From Pseudomonas sp. MF4836 (lineage in GTDB: Bacteria > Pseudomonadota > Gammaproteobacteria > Pseudomonadales > Pseudomonadaceae), in contig NZ_MVOL01000010.1 of the NCBI RefSeq assembly GCF_002018875.1, positions 230,032 to 294,031 on the forward strand: 64,000 nt of DNA. The letters are read 5' to 3'. The notes beneath the pieces are model-generated. The model had not been told where the DNA came from and ran no database searches. It saw only the letters and a list, made by a program, of their open reading frames with translations. Position 1 is the first letter of the stretch. Each line of letters starts with the position of its first letter. Below are positions 1-8,334 of the stretch, one piece after another. A program made the translations under genes and the position numbers.

Positions 1-1
1 T

Positions 2-463
2 TTCGACCGGCCGCGCACGCGGATGATCTTTGCCGCCGACTGCCTGGACCTGCCGATCAAGCGCAGCTTCGAAGAACTCAAGCGCTTTTTGGCCCATGCC
101 CCGGCCAATATCCTGGTCAAGTACCGCGACCCGCAGAGCCTGGCCAGCCGCATCAAGCACGACTTGCGCCAGCTTGCGGCCGAGCAGTGGCCGGAGACCG
201 AGAGCCTGGCCCTGAGCCTGTGCATGTCAGCCTCGACCCTGCGCCGGCGTCTGGCGGAAGAGGGCCAGACCTACCAGGGCCTCAAGGACAGCGTGCGCAA
301 GGAGCTGGCGATCATCTGGCTGGCCGAGCCGCAGATCAGCTTTGCCGAAATCGCCAGCCGCCTCGGGTTCGCCGATGCCAGCTCGTTCTACAAGGCCTTT
401 CGCAAATGGTCCGGTTCCAACCCCGGGCATTACCGCAGCCTGATTCTCAACGAAGCCCACTGA
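2..463 (+). CDS. AraC-family transcriptional regulator, C-terminal part (truncated by window edge)
   Basis: The reading frame is open from base 2, so the true start lies outside the window; the ATG at 23 is internal. What is visible is the end of an effector-binding domain followed by a two-helix-turn-helix AraC/XylS DNA-binding domain. The first HTH lies around CMSASTLRRRL and the second around FAEIASRLGFADASSFYKAF, ending in the usual G-x-x-P-x-x-Y-R pattern (GSNPGHYR). The spacing fits the long AraC regulators with an arabinose-binding-like N-terminus (OruR/ArgR-like group). Target genes are probably upstream, outside the window; the convergent monooxygenase gene ends only 13 bases away. 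Confidence 0.85.
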   Translation, partial: FDRPRTRMIFAADCLDLPIKRSFEELKRFLAHAPANILVKYRDPQSLASRIKHDLRQLAAEQWPETESLALSLCMSASTLRRRLAEEGQTYQGLKDSVRKELAIIWLAEPQISFAEIASRLGFADASSFYKAFRKWSGSNPGHYRSLILNEAH

Positions 464-476
464 CCCCGCGCAGCGG

Positions 477-1562
477 TCAGGCCGAGCGCACTTGGCGGCG
501 CGCGGCCTCTTCGCGCACGGCGGGGAGGATCCAGCGCCCGTAGTCGACGGTGTCGTACAGCGGGTCGTAACCGCGGTTGAGGAAGGTGGTGACCCCCAGG
601 TCGACGTAGTCCAGCAGGGCCTGGGCCACGGTTTCCGGGGTGCCGACCAGGGCGGTGGTGTCGCCATAGGCGCCGACGGCGGTGGCGGTGGGCATCCACA
701 GCGCGCGGTCATGGCGGTCGCTCCGGGCGGCGGCGGCCAGCAGGCGTTCCGAGCCGGTGCCCTTGATCCGTTTCTGCCAGGGGCTGCCGGCGGCGAACTG
801 CGGGTTGGCCTTGATCTGCGCCAGGATCTGCTCGGCGCGTTGCCAGGCCAGTTCCTCGGTGGCCCCCAGGATCAGCCGGACCGAAAGGCTGACCCGGGGT
901 GCCGCGACTCCAGCGGCCTGGGCGGCGGCCTTGAGTTTGGCGATCTGCTCGGCGACCCCGCTCAGGGGCTCGCCCCACAGCGCATACAGGTCCGCATGCT
1001 TGACCGCGATCTGGTAGGCGATGTCCGAGGACCCGCCGAAGGAAATCGGAATGTGCGGCTGTTGCAGCGGCTTGACCGGAGAAAACGCGCCCTTGATGTT
1101 GAAGTACTGCCCCTCGAAATCGAATGGTTCCTCGGCGGTCCAGGTACGGCGCACGATCTCCAGGTACTCGTCGGTGCGTTTGTAGCGCTCGCTCTTGTCC
1201 AGCAGGGTGTCACCTTCCTGGGGTTCGGCGGTGATGCCGGTGATGGCATGCAGGCGAATTCGCCCGCCGCCGGTGGTGTGGTCCAGGGTGGCGAAGGCCC
1301 GGGCAGCGACGGTCGGCGCCGTGAGGGCCGGGCGGTGGGCAATCATGAAGCCCAGGCGCTCGGTGTGGGCGGCGGCATAGGCGGCGATCTGCAAGCTGTC
1401 GGCACTGCCCGGGCCGCTGGCGATCAGCACCCGGTCAAAGCCGGCGTGCTCATGGGCGCGGGCGTGGTGGCGAATGAACTCCAGATCAAAATCCGGGCTG
1501 CGCATGCCCCGGGTCTCGGACCATTGGCGAGGGAAAATCATGCCGACAAATTCAATGCTCAT
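477..1562 (-). CDS. LLM-class flavin-dependent monooxygenase (SsuD-like), last gene of the sulfur operon
   Basis: 361-residue bacterial-luciferase-like protein. FMNH2-dependent members of this family (SsuD, MsuD, SfnG) split C-S bonds of sulfonates and sulfones to release sulfite. Visible family features are the start MSIEFVGMIFPRQ, the GGGRIRLH stretch and the FEGQYFNIKGAFSP block common to SsuD-type enzymes. I chose the ATG at 1562, not the upstream codon at 1592, because AGGAAA lies about 7 bases before it. It is sixth in a minus-strand operon, 66 bases after the TonB receptor. A second LLM protein at 5874-7082 begins with the same MSIEF. The substrate cannot be read from sequence. No flavin reductase partner is present in the operon. 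Confidence 0.85.
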   Translation of the reverse strand: MSIEFVGMIFPRQWSETRGMRSPDFDLEFIRHHARAHEHAGFDRVLIASGPGSADSLQIAAYAAAHTERLGFMIAHRPALTAPTVAARAFATLDHTTGGGRIRLHAITGITAEPQEGDTLLDKSERYKRTDEYLEIVRRTWTAEEPFDFEGQYFNIKGAFSPVKPLQQPHIPISFGGSSDIAYQIAVKHADLYALWGEPLSGVAEQIAKLKAAAQAAGVAAPRVSLSVRLILGATEELAWQRAEQILAQIKANPQFAAGSPWQKRIKGTGSERLLAAAARSDRHDRALWMPTATAVGAYGDTTALVGTPETVAQALLDYVDLGVTTFLNRGYDPLYDTVDYGRWILPAVREEAARRQVRSA

Positions 1563-1594
1563 CTTGGGTTTCCTGAGGGTGTGATTAATCAATC

Positions 1595-1626
1595 CGTAGC
1601 GGCTCTGTAGCCGCTGCCGCTACAGC
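1595..1626. repeat. REP-like palindromic element
   Basis: CTGTAGCCGCTGCCGCTACAG at 1605-1625 forms a 7-bp stem, and AGCGGCT/AGCCGCT at 1598-1615 gives an alternative stem. The core GTAGCCGCTGCCGC is shared with 39256-39275 and, reversed, with 52057-52076. It sits between the TonB receptor stop and the next gene of the operon, where REP hairpins often affect 3'-end stability. Confidence 0.7.
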
Positions 1627-1628
1627 TG

Positions 1629-4190
1629 TTAAAACTGGTAATCCACCTGGGCCAGCAGGGTGCGGCCGGGCATGGGTTGCAAGAAGGTGTTGGTGGAGCC
1701 GGCGAGGCCGCTGACGAAGTTCAGTTCGTTGGTCAGGTTGAGCACGCGCAAGGTGGTGCTCCACTGGGGCTGGCGGTAGTACAGGGCCAGGTCGAGGTTG
1801 TATTCGTCGGGAATCTTCACGGTCTTGCTCAGGTTCAGGTACCAGCTGCTGGTCCACCAGCCGGAAAGCTCGGCGCCAAAACCTGAGTCGAAGCGGTAGT
1901 CGACATAGCCACTGGCGGTGTATTCCGGGATTTGCACCGCGTCGAAGCGCCCGGAAGGCCGCTGGTTGAGGCTGTTGTTGTCGCCGAACACGGTGCCGTT
2001 GTCGGCGACGAAACCGGCCGAGGCAAAGCCTGCCTGGGAGGTGAACTCGTTGTAGGCGTTGAGCTTGGACAGATTCAGGCCGCTGCGCAGGTGGTCGCTG
2101 GGTTGGTAGCGCAGGGTGGATTCCACGCCCTTGATCACCAGCCGCGCGATGTTGTTATTGCTGTCCGGGGCCTGGTCGCGGGCCTGCTTGAACGCGGCCA
2201 GGGTCATGAACAACTGGTCGGGCACGGCTTCGACCTTCAGCCCGACTTCATGCAGCACGCTCAGGCTCTGGAAGGCCAGGGGGTTGAGTTGGTTGGCGCC
2301 AGCGCCGCTGCCCCAGCCCAGGCCGTTGGAGAAGAACCCGGTATTGACCGCCAGGGAGCGGTCGAAGGTGTAGTACAGGGTGCTGTTTTCGGTCGGCTTG
2401 ACGTAGGGGCTGACCTGGAACGAGAACAGCCGGTAGTTGTTGCTGTCCTTGCGCGGGTTGCCGCCGGCGAGGACGAAGGGGTTTTCGATCTCGGCATCGA
2501 TCCAGCTGCGGCTGGCGCCGATGTTCAGGCCCAGGCGCTCGCCGAAGTGCAGGTTGTGCTGGCTGAACAGGGTGCGGGTGGTCCAGGTGCTTTCGGCGGT
2601 GTAGGGCGCCACGGATTCGGCGTACAGGCCGTGGCCGGCGGGGTACATGGCACCCAGGTTGAGCCAGCCGTAGTAGCTGGAGTACTGGGGCACCCCGGGC
2701 TGGCCGATCCAGGCGCCATTGCCGCCGGCAGGGTTGCTGCCGGTGAGCCCCAGCAGGTCGCCGGGGTTCTTGCCCGATGGGTCCTGAGTCAGGTCGTAGG
2801 CGTTGATGGTGTTGCCGAAGTTGTTGTTGGCGGCAATCGACTGGTTGAACTCGCGGCGGTAGATCAGCCCGCTGTTGCTGTCGTCGCGCAGGGTCCAGTC
2901 GCCGAGTCGGGTTTCATTGCGCGAGCGGAACTCGAAACGGTTGTCGAACAGGTTGTCCCTGGACTGCACCTGGAACGAACCTACGGCGTCGGTCAGGTCC
3001 CTGGAGCGCTGGTAGAAGGTGCTGTTGGCCAGGGTGATGCTTGGCGACAGGTCAGCTTCGACCCGCAGCTGGGTGGTGAAACGCCGCGAGCTGTTTTCGT
3101 CCTCCTTGCGCTGCCCGGTCTGCGACGACAGCGAGGTCAGGCCGTTGCCCGCCAGGGTCGGGTCATAGACCCAGCCGCGCAGGCTGCCGGGGCTGGCCTG
3201 GGTGTTGGGCGAGGCGGTCTGGAAGCTGCCGTCCACCACTGCGTACTGGCCCTGGGCGTTGCGCTGGCGCTGGACCCAGCCCAGGGTCGGTGCATCGGCG
3301 GCCCCCGAGGCCAGGACCGGCGACCACAGGGTGTTGCCGTTCTGGATGATCGGCGTGGCGCGCCCGGCATAGTACTGGCCGCTGTCCACCAGTTGCTGGG
3401 TGGCGCGGTTCCAGCCGTGGGTGATGTTGTAGTCGTAGTAATTGTCGTAGCTGGCGTTCCAGTCGACCCGCACGCTGTCGTTGCGCCAGGCCAGGGCACC
3501 GTAGAAGGCGTCGAAGTTATTGTCGACGTTGTCGTAGAAGTCCTGCTGGCGCTGCTTGGTGATGCTCATGCGGTACGCCAGGTTGTCGCTCAACGGCCCG
3601 GTGTTATCGATGCTGAATTTGCTCGAGTCCCGGGACTCGCCATCGGGAATCCACGACCCCAGCTCGCCGCTGAGCTTGGTCTTGAACTCGTTGAAATTGG
3701 GTTTCTTGCTCAGGTAGTTGACGTAGCCACCGCTGCCGGACACCGAGCCGTAGGTCACGGAAGAGGGCCCGGCGACGATATCGGCACCCTCGTAGGCGTT
3801 GAAGTTGGCCGGGTGGCGCACGCCATAGGCGCGCTGACCGTCCTGGAACACTTCCGAGCCCTGGGCCCGGAACTGCGGGGCGATGCCGGCGTTCTGCCCG
3901 CCACCGCGGGTGATGCCGGGGGCGTACTTGACCAGGTCATCGGCGCTGCGGATCGAGTCGTTGGCCAACTGCTCGGCGTTGACCTGGGTCACCGAGCGCG
4001 GGGTGTCGAGCACTTTGCCCTCAAGGCCACCGTAGACCGAGGTCGGCGGGCGGGTGGGCAGGGCGTCGTCCTCGGACTCGCTGGCGCTGGCCTGGACCGT
4101 GACGGTTTGCAGCTGGGTATCGGCGGCAAACGCCTGGATCGGCAGGCTTGCAGCCAGCAGCAGAGGTAAACGCAAGGCGATAGCGTGCAT
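1629..4190 (-). CDS. TonB-dependent outer-membrane receptor
   Basis: 853-residue outer-membrane importer powered by TonB. It has a cleavable signal peptide (about residues 1-22, ending AFA), a TonB-box-like TVTVQAS directly after it, a plug domain (about 45-180, with the GADIVAGPSS and GSGGYVNYLSKKP motifs typical of siderophore-type receptors) and a long beta-barrel ending in aromatic VDYQF. There is no N-terminal signalling (STN) domain, so it should not drive an ECF sigma pathway. By homology it would be called a siderophore receptor, but the neighbours are sulfur genes, the operon promoter is sigma-54 type and no Fur-box-like sequence is visible before it. I infer uptake of an organosulfur compound or its chelate. 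Confidence 0.88.
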   Translation of the reverse strand: MHAIALRLPLLLAASLPIQAFAADTQLQTVTVQASASESEDDALPTRPPTSVYGGLEGKVLDTPRSVTQVNAEQLANDSIRSADDLVKYAPGITRGGGQNAGIAPQFRAQGSEVFQDGQRAYGVRHPANFNAYEGADIVAGPSSVTYGSVSGSGGYVNYLSKKPNFNEFKTKLSGELGSWIPDGESRDSSKFSIDNTGPLSDNLAYRMSITKQRQQDFYDNVDNNFDAFYGALAWRNDSVRVDWNASYDNYYDYNITHGWNRATQQLVDSGQYYAGRATPIIQNGNTLWSPVLASGAADAPTLGWVQRQRNAQGQYAVVDGSFQTASPNTQASPGSLRGWVYDPTLAGNGLTSLSSQTGQRKEDENSSRRFTTQLRVEADLSPSITLANSTFYQRSRDLTDAVGSFQVQSRDNLFDNRFEFRSRNETRLGDWTLRDDSNSGLIYRREFNQSIAANNNFGNTINAYDLTQDPSGKNPGDLLGLTGSNPAGGNGAWIGQPGVPQYSSYYGWLNLGAMYPAGHGLYAESVAPYTAESTWTTRTLFSQHNLHFGERLGLNIGASRSWIDAEIENPFVLAGGNPRKDSNNYRLFSFQVSPYVKPTENSTLYYTFDRSLAVNTGFFSNGLGWGSGAGANQLNPLAFQSLSVLHEVGLKVEAVPDQLFMTLAAFKQARDQAPDSNNNIARLVIKGVESTLRYQPSDHLRSGLNLSKLNAYNEFTSQAGFASAGFVADNGTVFGDNNSLNQRPSGRFDAVQIPEYTASGYVDYRFDSGFGAELSGWWTSSWYLNLSKTVKIPDEYNLDLALYYRQPQWSTTLRVLNLTNELNFVSGLAGSTNTFLQPMPGRTLLAQVDYQF

Positions 4191-4270
4191 GGCAGAAATG
4201 CCCCTTGAAAAATGGGAGATCGATGTCGAGTCGCGAGTGGGGCGAGACAGCAGGCTGCCTCGCCACCCTG

Positions 4271-5869
4271 TCAGGCGGTGTCTTTGAGCCAGAGCTTTTC
4301 AAAACGCCAGGTGCTGAACAGCGACTGCTCCGCTTCGGCGCCGCCGACCCGGGTGGCCACGCTGTCCAGCAGATCGGCGTAGCCCCAGATCAGCATGCCG
4401 CCGCGCTCGTACTGGATCTGCTGCACCTGGTGCACCAGGGCCTTGCGTTTCTCCAGGTCGGGCTGGGCCATGGCCGCCAGGAACAGCTCGCTGAAATGCG
4501 CGTCGCTGAAGTGAGTCTTGTTGGCCACGGCAAAGGGCGCATCGGTGTGAATCGCGCTGGCCAGAAATGGTGCGCCGATGCTGCCACCGGTGCTCAGGGT
4601 CCAGTCGTTGCGCAGCGGGCCCTGGAAGGTCGCGAGATCCACCTGCTTGACCTTGAGGGTCACGCCAATACGCTTGGCCTGTTCCGCCAGCACCAGGGCC
4701 GAGGTCAGCCCCGGGCCGGGGGTGGTCACCAGTTCCAGCTCCAGGTGTTCCTGGCCGGCTTCCTTGAGCAGTTGCGCTGCGCGCTGCGGGTCGTGGGCCC
4801 GTGGCCCGAGGCTGTGGTTGAAGGTCGGGTCGCTCGGCGCATACAGGTCGTTGGCCACCCGGCCCTGGCCGTTGAGGGCGCGGCGCACCAGCTCCTCGCG
4901 GTCCGCCAGGAGGCGAAACGCCTCGCGTACCCGTGGGTCGTTGAAGGGTGGCTTGTCCAGGTTCATGTCGAAAGACAGCCAGTTGCCGGTCACCGACTTC
5001 AGCACCTTGAGCCGCGGGTCGCGCTGCAACACCTCCAGTTGTTCGGTGGGCATGACGTTGGCCATGTCGATCTGGCCGGAGCGCAGGGCCGCCAGGCGCG
5101 ACACCTGGTCCTTGAAGTCGATGATCTCCAGCTCATCGGCGTAGGGCTTGCCGTCTTTGTAGTAATTCTCGAAACGGGTGAACAGCGAGCGCTGGCCGGG
5201 GGTGAAACTCTTCAGCTTGTAGGGGCCGGCACCCACCGGGTTGGTCACCGGGTGGTAGTCCACCGGGACGATGCCGCCAAAGTTGACCCAGGTTTCCGCC
5301 AGGGGCATGTAGCTGCGGCCCTCGCGAAAGCTCAGGCGCACCGTGCGCTCGTCGAGTTTGACCAGGTTGTCGCGGTCCACCCAGTGCAGCAGCGCGGCGT
5401 AGGGCGAGGCCAGTTGCGGGTCGGTCAAGCGGCGGATGGAGAAGATCAGGTCATCGGCGTCGATGGTCTTGCCGTGGTGGAACTCCAGGTCCGGGCGCAG
5501 GCGCAGAGTCCAGCTGCTCGCGTCGGCATTGGGCTCGGCAAACTCGGCCAGGGCCAGGCGCGGCTGCATCTGTTCGTCCCATTCCCAGAGCTTGCTGTAC
5601 AGCGCAAAGCCGCGAACGATGCCGCTGCCGATGGGCTTGTGGGCATCCAGGTTGCCGCTCTGGTTACCGTCGAGGATGCCCAGGCGCAGGCGCCCGCCGT
5701 AACGCGGCGTGTCGTCGTTGAGGGCCCCGACGCCGGCCGCTGCGGGCGGGTCGCTGCGTTGATCGCAACCGGCCAGCAGGCTGCCGCCCAGCAGCAGGCC
5801 GCCGCCGAGGGCGACACTGTGGCCGATAAAGTCCCGCCGACTGATTAACAACCGATGATCCTGGCTCAT
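4271..5869 (-). CDS. ABC-transporter substrate-binding protein, SBP_bac_5 (DppA/OppA-like) family, Tat lipoprotein
   Basis: 532-residue extracytoplasmic solute-binding protein of the peptide/nickel/opine family. The N-terminus carries a twin-arginine motif (SRRDFIG, about residues 10-16), a hydrophobic run and a lipobox LAGC at about residue 28-31, so the protein is probably exported folded by Tat and lipid-anchored. The family signature region is seen around TPRYGGRLRLG and the DLEFHHGKTIDADDLIFSIRR stretch. I start at ATG 5869, only 4 bases after the previous stop at 5874; the longer upstream reading frame merely overlaps that gene. No dipeptide-type permease or ATPase gene accompanies it in the operon. 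Confidence 0.87.
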   Translation of the reverse strand: MSQDHRLLISRRDFIGHSVALGGGLLLGGSLLAGCDQRSDPPAAAGVGALNDDTPRYGGRLRLGILDGNQSGNLDAHKPIGSGIVRGFALYSKLWEWDEQMQPRLALAEFAEPNADASSWTLRLRPDLEFHHGKTIDADDLIFSIRRLTDPQLASPYAALLHWVDRDNLVKLDERTVRLSFREGRSYMPLAETWVNFGGIVPVDYHPVTNPVGAGPYKLKSFTPGQRSLFTRFENYYKDGKPYADELEIIDFKDQVSRLAALRSGQIDMANVMPTEQLEVLQRDPRLKVLKSVTGNWLSFDMNLDKPPFNDPRVREAFRLLADREELVRRALNGQGRVANDLYAPSDPTFNHSLGPRAHDPQRAAQLLKEAGQEHLELELVTTPGPGLTSALVLAEQAKRIGVTLKVKQVDLATFQGPLRNDWTLSTGGSIGAPFLASAIHTDAPFAVANKTHFSDAHFSELFLAAMAQPDLEKRKALVHQVQQIQYERGGMLIWGYADLLDSVATRVGGAEAEQSLFSTWRFEKLWLKDTA

Positions 5870-5873
5870 GGCA

Positions 5874-7082
5874 TCAGGCTCCGGCCGGGCCGTTGGCGGA
5901 GCGCAGCTCCAGCGGCGCTTCCTGGGGCCGGCTGAGCTCGGCCCGTTCGCCGCGAAAGTGCGGCAGGATGTGCTCGCCCAGACGGTAGGCCTCTTCCAGG
6001 TGCGGGTAGCCGGCCAGGAAGAACAGATCAATGCCCAGGGTGTTGTACTCACGGATCCGCGCCACCACGTTTTCATAGCTGCCGACCAGGGCGCAGCCCG
6101 GCGGGATACCGATGTAGCCGAAGCCGGTCCAGACATTGGGGTGGATGAAAAAGTCGTCGAAGCCCTGGGTCTCGTTCTTCTGCGCGAATTCGGTTTCGTA
6201 GCTGAGCTTGCGCGCGGTGCGCAACCCGGCGTGGGCGGCCACCGCCTTGACCGCACCACGGGCAATGCCTTCGTCGAAGAAACGCTTGGCTTCCGTGCGT
6301 GCCAGCTCTTCGGTCTCGCGGGTGATGACGTCGATCGACAGGCCGAAGCGGATATCCGTGCGCCCGTATTTCAGGGCGCGCTGGCGAATGTCGGCAATCA
6401 GCGCGGCGATCTCGTCCGGGTGCTCGGCGCGCATCAGGTAGAAGTCCGCATGCTTGGCGGCGAACTCCCGGGCCGGAATCGACGAGCCGGCGGTGCAGAT
6501 CAGCGGCAACTCGGCCTTTTTCAGCGGCCCGCGCAGGCCGCCGCCTTCGGCCCGGTAGAAGCGACCCTCGTAGTGGAAATTCTCGTTGTGCCAATAGCCT
6601 TTGACCACGTCCATGAACTCGATGGCGCGCGCATAACGCTCGTCGTGGTCGCTGAAGTCGCCGACCTGGCGCTGAATCGCATCCGAGCCGCCGTTGATGA
6701 TGTTCCACACCAGGCGGTTGCCGGTGGCGCGCTGGTAGGTCGCCGCCTGCTGCACCGCGACCCAGGGCGTGTAGTGATAGGGCTGGAAGGCGGTGACAAA
6801 CTTCAGGCTGCGGGTTTCCCGGGCCAGCAGCGAGCACACGGTCCAGGGCTCTTCGCCGGTCGGCGCGTTGACCATCAGCGCGCCGCCGAAGCCGTTGATT
6901 TCCGCCGCCCGGGCGATCTGCCCCAGGTAGTCGATGTAGGTGAAGTGGTCGCCAACGCTGAACCCCGAGACCGCACCGGTGCTGGGGCCGCCGCGGTGCC
7001 AATCGCCACGGTTGCGCGGGTCGCCGGGGAGGAACTGGGTTTCGCCGTGCAGTGGCAGGCGGGTAAAGAATTCAATGCTCAT
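5874..7082 (-). CDS. LLM-class flavin-dependent monooxygenase (SsuD/MsuD-like)
   Basis: 402-residue luciferase-like monooxygenase. Family signs include FKxVTAFQPYHYTPW-type core residues, the GNRLVWNIINGGS motif equivalent to the SsuD phosphate/FMN-binding region, DERYARAIEFMDVVKGYW and the YEGRFYRAEGGGLRGP block. The start ATG at 7082 is preceded by GGAGAC. It is third in the six-gene operon, 15 bases after the lipase gene and 4 bases before the Tat lipoprotein. Known relatives desulfonate alkanesulfonates or related compounds with FMNH2 and O2, giving sulfite plus a carbonyl product. The actual substrate is unknown. Confidence 0.87.
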   Translation of the reverse strand: MSIEFFTRLPLHGETQFLPGDPRNRGDWHRGGPSTGAVSGFSVGDHFTYIDYLGQIARAAEINGFGGALMVNAPTGEEPWTVCSLLARETRSLKFVTAFQPYHYTPWVAVQQAATYQRATGNRLVWNIINGGSDAIQRQVGDFSDHDERYARAIEFMDVVKGYWHNENFHYEGRFYRAEGGGLRGPLKKAELPLICTAGSSIPAREFAAKHADFYLMRAEHPDEIAALIADIRQRALKYGRTDIRFGLSIDVITRETEELARTEAKRFFDEGIARGAVKAVAAHAGLRTARKLSYETEFAQKNETQGFDDFFIHPNVWTGFGYIGIPPGCALVGSYENVVARIREYNTLGIDLFFLAGYPHLEEAYRLGEHILPHFRGERAELSRPQEAPLELRSANGPAGA

Positions 7083-7097
7083 GGGCGGGTCTCCGGC

Positions 7098-8321
7098 TTA
7101 CTGCACGCTGGGGTTGCAGATGGGGGTGATGGGCTGGTCGTTGATCACCTTGTGGGCAAAGGGCACCGAGTCCTTGAGCGAGGCGTTGACCGTCTCGCTA
7201 TGGCCCAGGCCCTTGTACAGGTGGCCTTCGACCACCGAACCGGTCTTGCAGGCGTCCTGCATCAACGCCACCTGGGTCGAGGCGGCAGGGGTTTTGTCCT
7301 CGGCGCCGGTGCCGATAAAGATCGGCTGCGCCAGCTTCAAGGTCGGGTAGGAGACCTGCTTCTGCCAGGCGGCCAGTTGATTGCCCTGGTAGTCCTTCTT
7401 GGCGTTGGCCGGAGTCAGGCCGACGCCGACCACATCACTGACCAGCGCTGCCAGGCAACTGGTGCGGGCCTGTTCGAACAGCGGCAGGGCCTTGTCGGTG
7501 TAGAAATCCCGGGGGTCGATGCTCGGGTCGTACTGCTGAGCGGCCAGCAGGGTGTAGAAGCCGTAGGCCAGGGAGGCGTCGACCTTGTTCGGGTCCTGTT
7601 CGCCGACGTTTTTCGCGCCCACGGTGTAGATCACTCCGGTGCCGATGCTGCCCTTGACCCCCAGTGTAGGGCCGTAGGTTGGGGCATAGGCGGCCGAGGC
7701 GAAGGCGCCGGCGCCGCCCTGGGACTGGCCGATGATCAGCACCTTGTTGGCCAGCCCGGGAACCCCGGCGACCACCGCCTTGGCGGCGTCGAGGATGCCG
7801 TAGGCGGCCATGCGGTTATTCAGCAGCGGGTGCCCGCCCGGGACGCCGAGGCCCTGGTAGTCGCTGGCGACAATCGCGTAGCCCTCATCCAGCCAGCGGC
7901 TCAGGTACTGCACGTCGCGGTAGGAGCGGCCTTGCCAGGAGGGCGCGCAGACATCCGCCACGCCCACCGTGCCATGGCCCCAGCTGGCCACCGGCCAACC
8001 GCCGGCCGGCGCCTTGCCCTTGGGCAGGAACAGCGTGCCGGAGACCACGATCGGGGTCTTGTTGTCGATGCCGTCGGTGGAGCTGTAGAGAATCCGCTGG
8101 GCGCTGGCGGCATTGGGCAGGCTCAGGGTCTTCTCCAGCGGTTCGCTGCGCAGCAGTTTGCCCGGGGTGGCGGGGATTGCCTGCTGCCAGGTGTAGAAGG
8201 CCGAGACGCGGCCGTCGCCTTGCAACGGGTCAGGTTTCGGGGCGTGGGTCTCGGCAGCCAGGGCACTGAGGGACAGCGTCAGGATGCTCAGGCCGAAGGC
8301 CAGTCTTGGGGCGAGTTTCAT
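7098..8321 (-). CDS. Secreted alpha/beta hydrolase, secretory-lipase-like
   Basis: 407-residue protein with a Sec signal peptide (MKLAPRL plus a hydrophobic stretch to about residue 22). The nucleophile elbow G-Q-S-Q-G sits around Ser200, with WGHGTVG (about 114-120) as oxyanion-hole region; Asp and His candidates follow in IFIGTGAEDKTPAAS and GLGHSETV. These match the secretory lipase (LIP) family of alpha/beta hydrolases. I chose ATG 8321 because AGGGAAAT precedes it and it begins a proper signal peptide; the longer frame to 8360 overlaps the upstream gene. Its place between a binding protein and a monooxygenase suggests it hydrolyses an ester before uptake, for example a sulfonated or sulfated lipid; that is inference. 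Confidence 0.82.
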   Translation of the reverse strand: MKLAPRLAFGLSILTLSLSALAAETHAPKPDPLQGDGRVSAFYTWQQAIPATPGKLLRSEPLEKTLSLPNAASAQRILYSSTDGIDNKTPIVVSGTLFLPKGKAPAGGWPVASWGHGTVGVADVCAPSWQGRSYRDVQYLSRWLDEGYAIVASDYQGLGVPGGHPLLNNRMAAYGILDAAKAVVAGVPGLANKVLIIGQSQGGAGAFASAAYAPTYGPTLGVKGSIGTGVIYTVGAKNVGEQDPNKVDASLAYGFYTLLAAQQYDPSIDPRDFYTDKALPLFEQARTSCLAALVSDVVGVGLTPANAKKDYQGNQLAAWQKQVSYPTLKLAQPIFIGTGAEDKTPAASTQVALMQDACKTGSVVEGHLYKGLGHSETVNASLKDSVPFAHKVINDQPITPICNPSVQ

Positions 8322-8334
8322 CGGGATTTCCCTA

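Noticed and set aside
1932..4169. 745-codon open frame on the plus strand
   Set aside because: Mirror of the TonB receptor gene; no signal, domain or start site of its own.
4191..4270. Fur box before the TonB receptor
   Set aside because: I looked for GATAATGATAATCATTATC-like sequence in the leader and found none.
4205..5848. 547-codon open frame on the plus strand
   Set aside because: Antisense to the Tat-exported binding protein; composition is that of a shadow frame.
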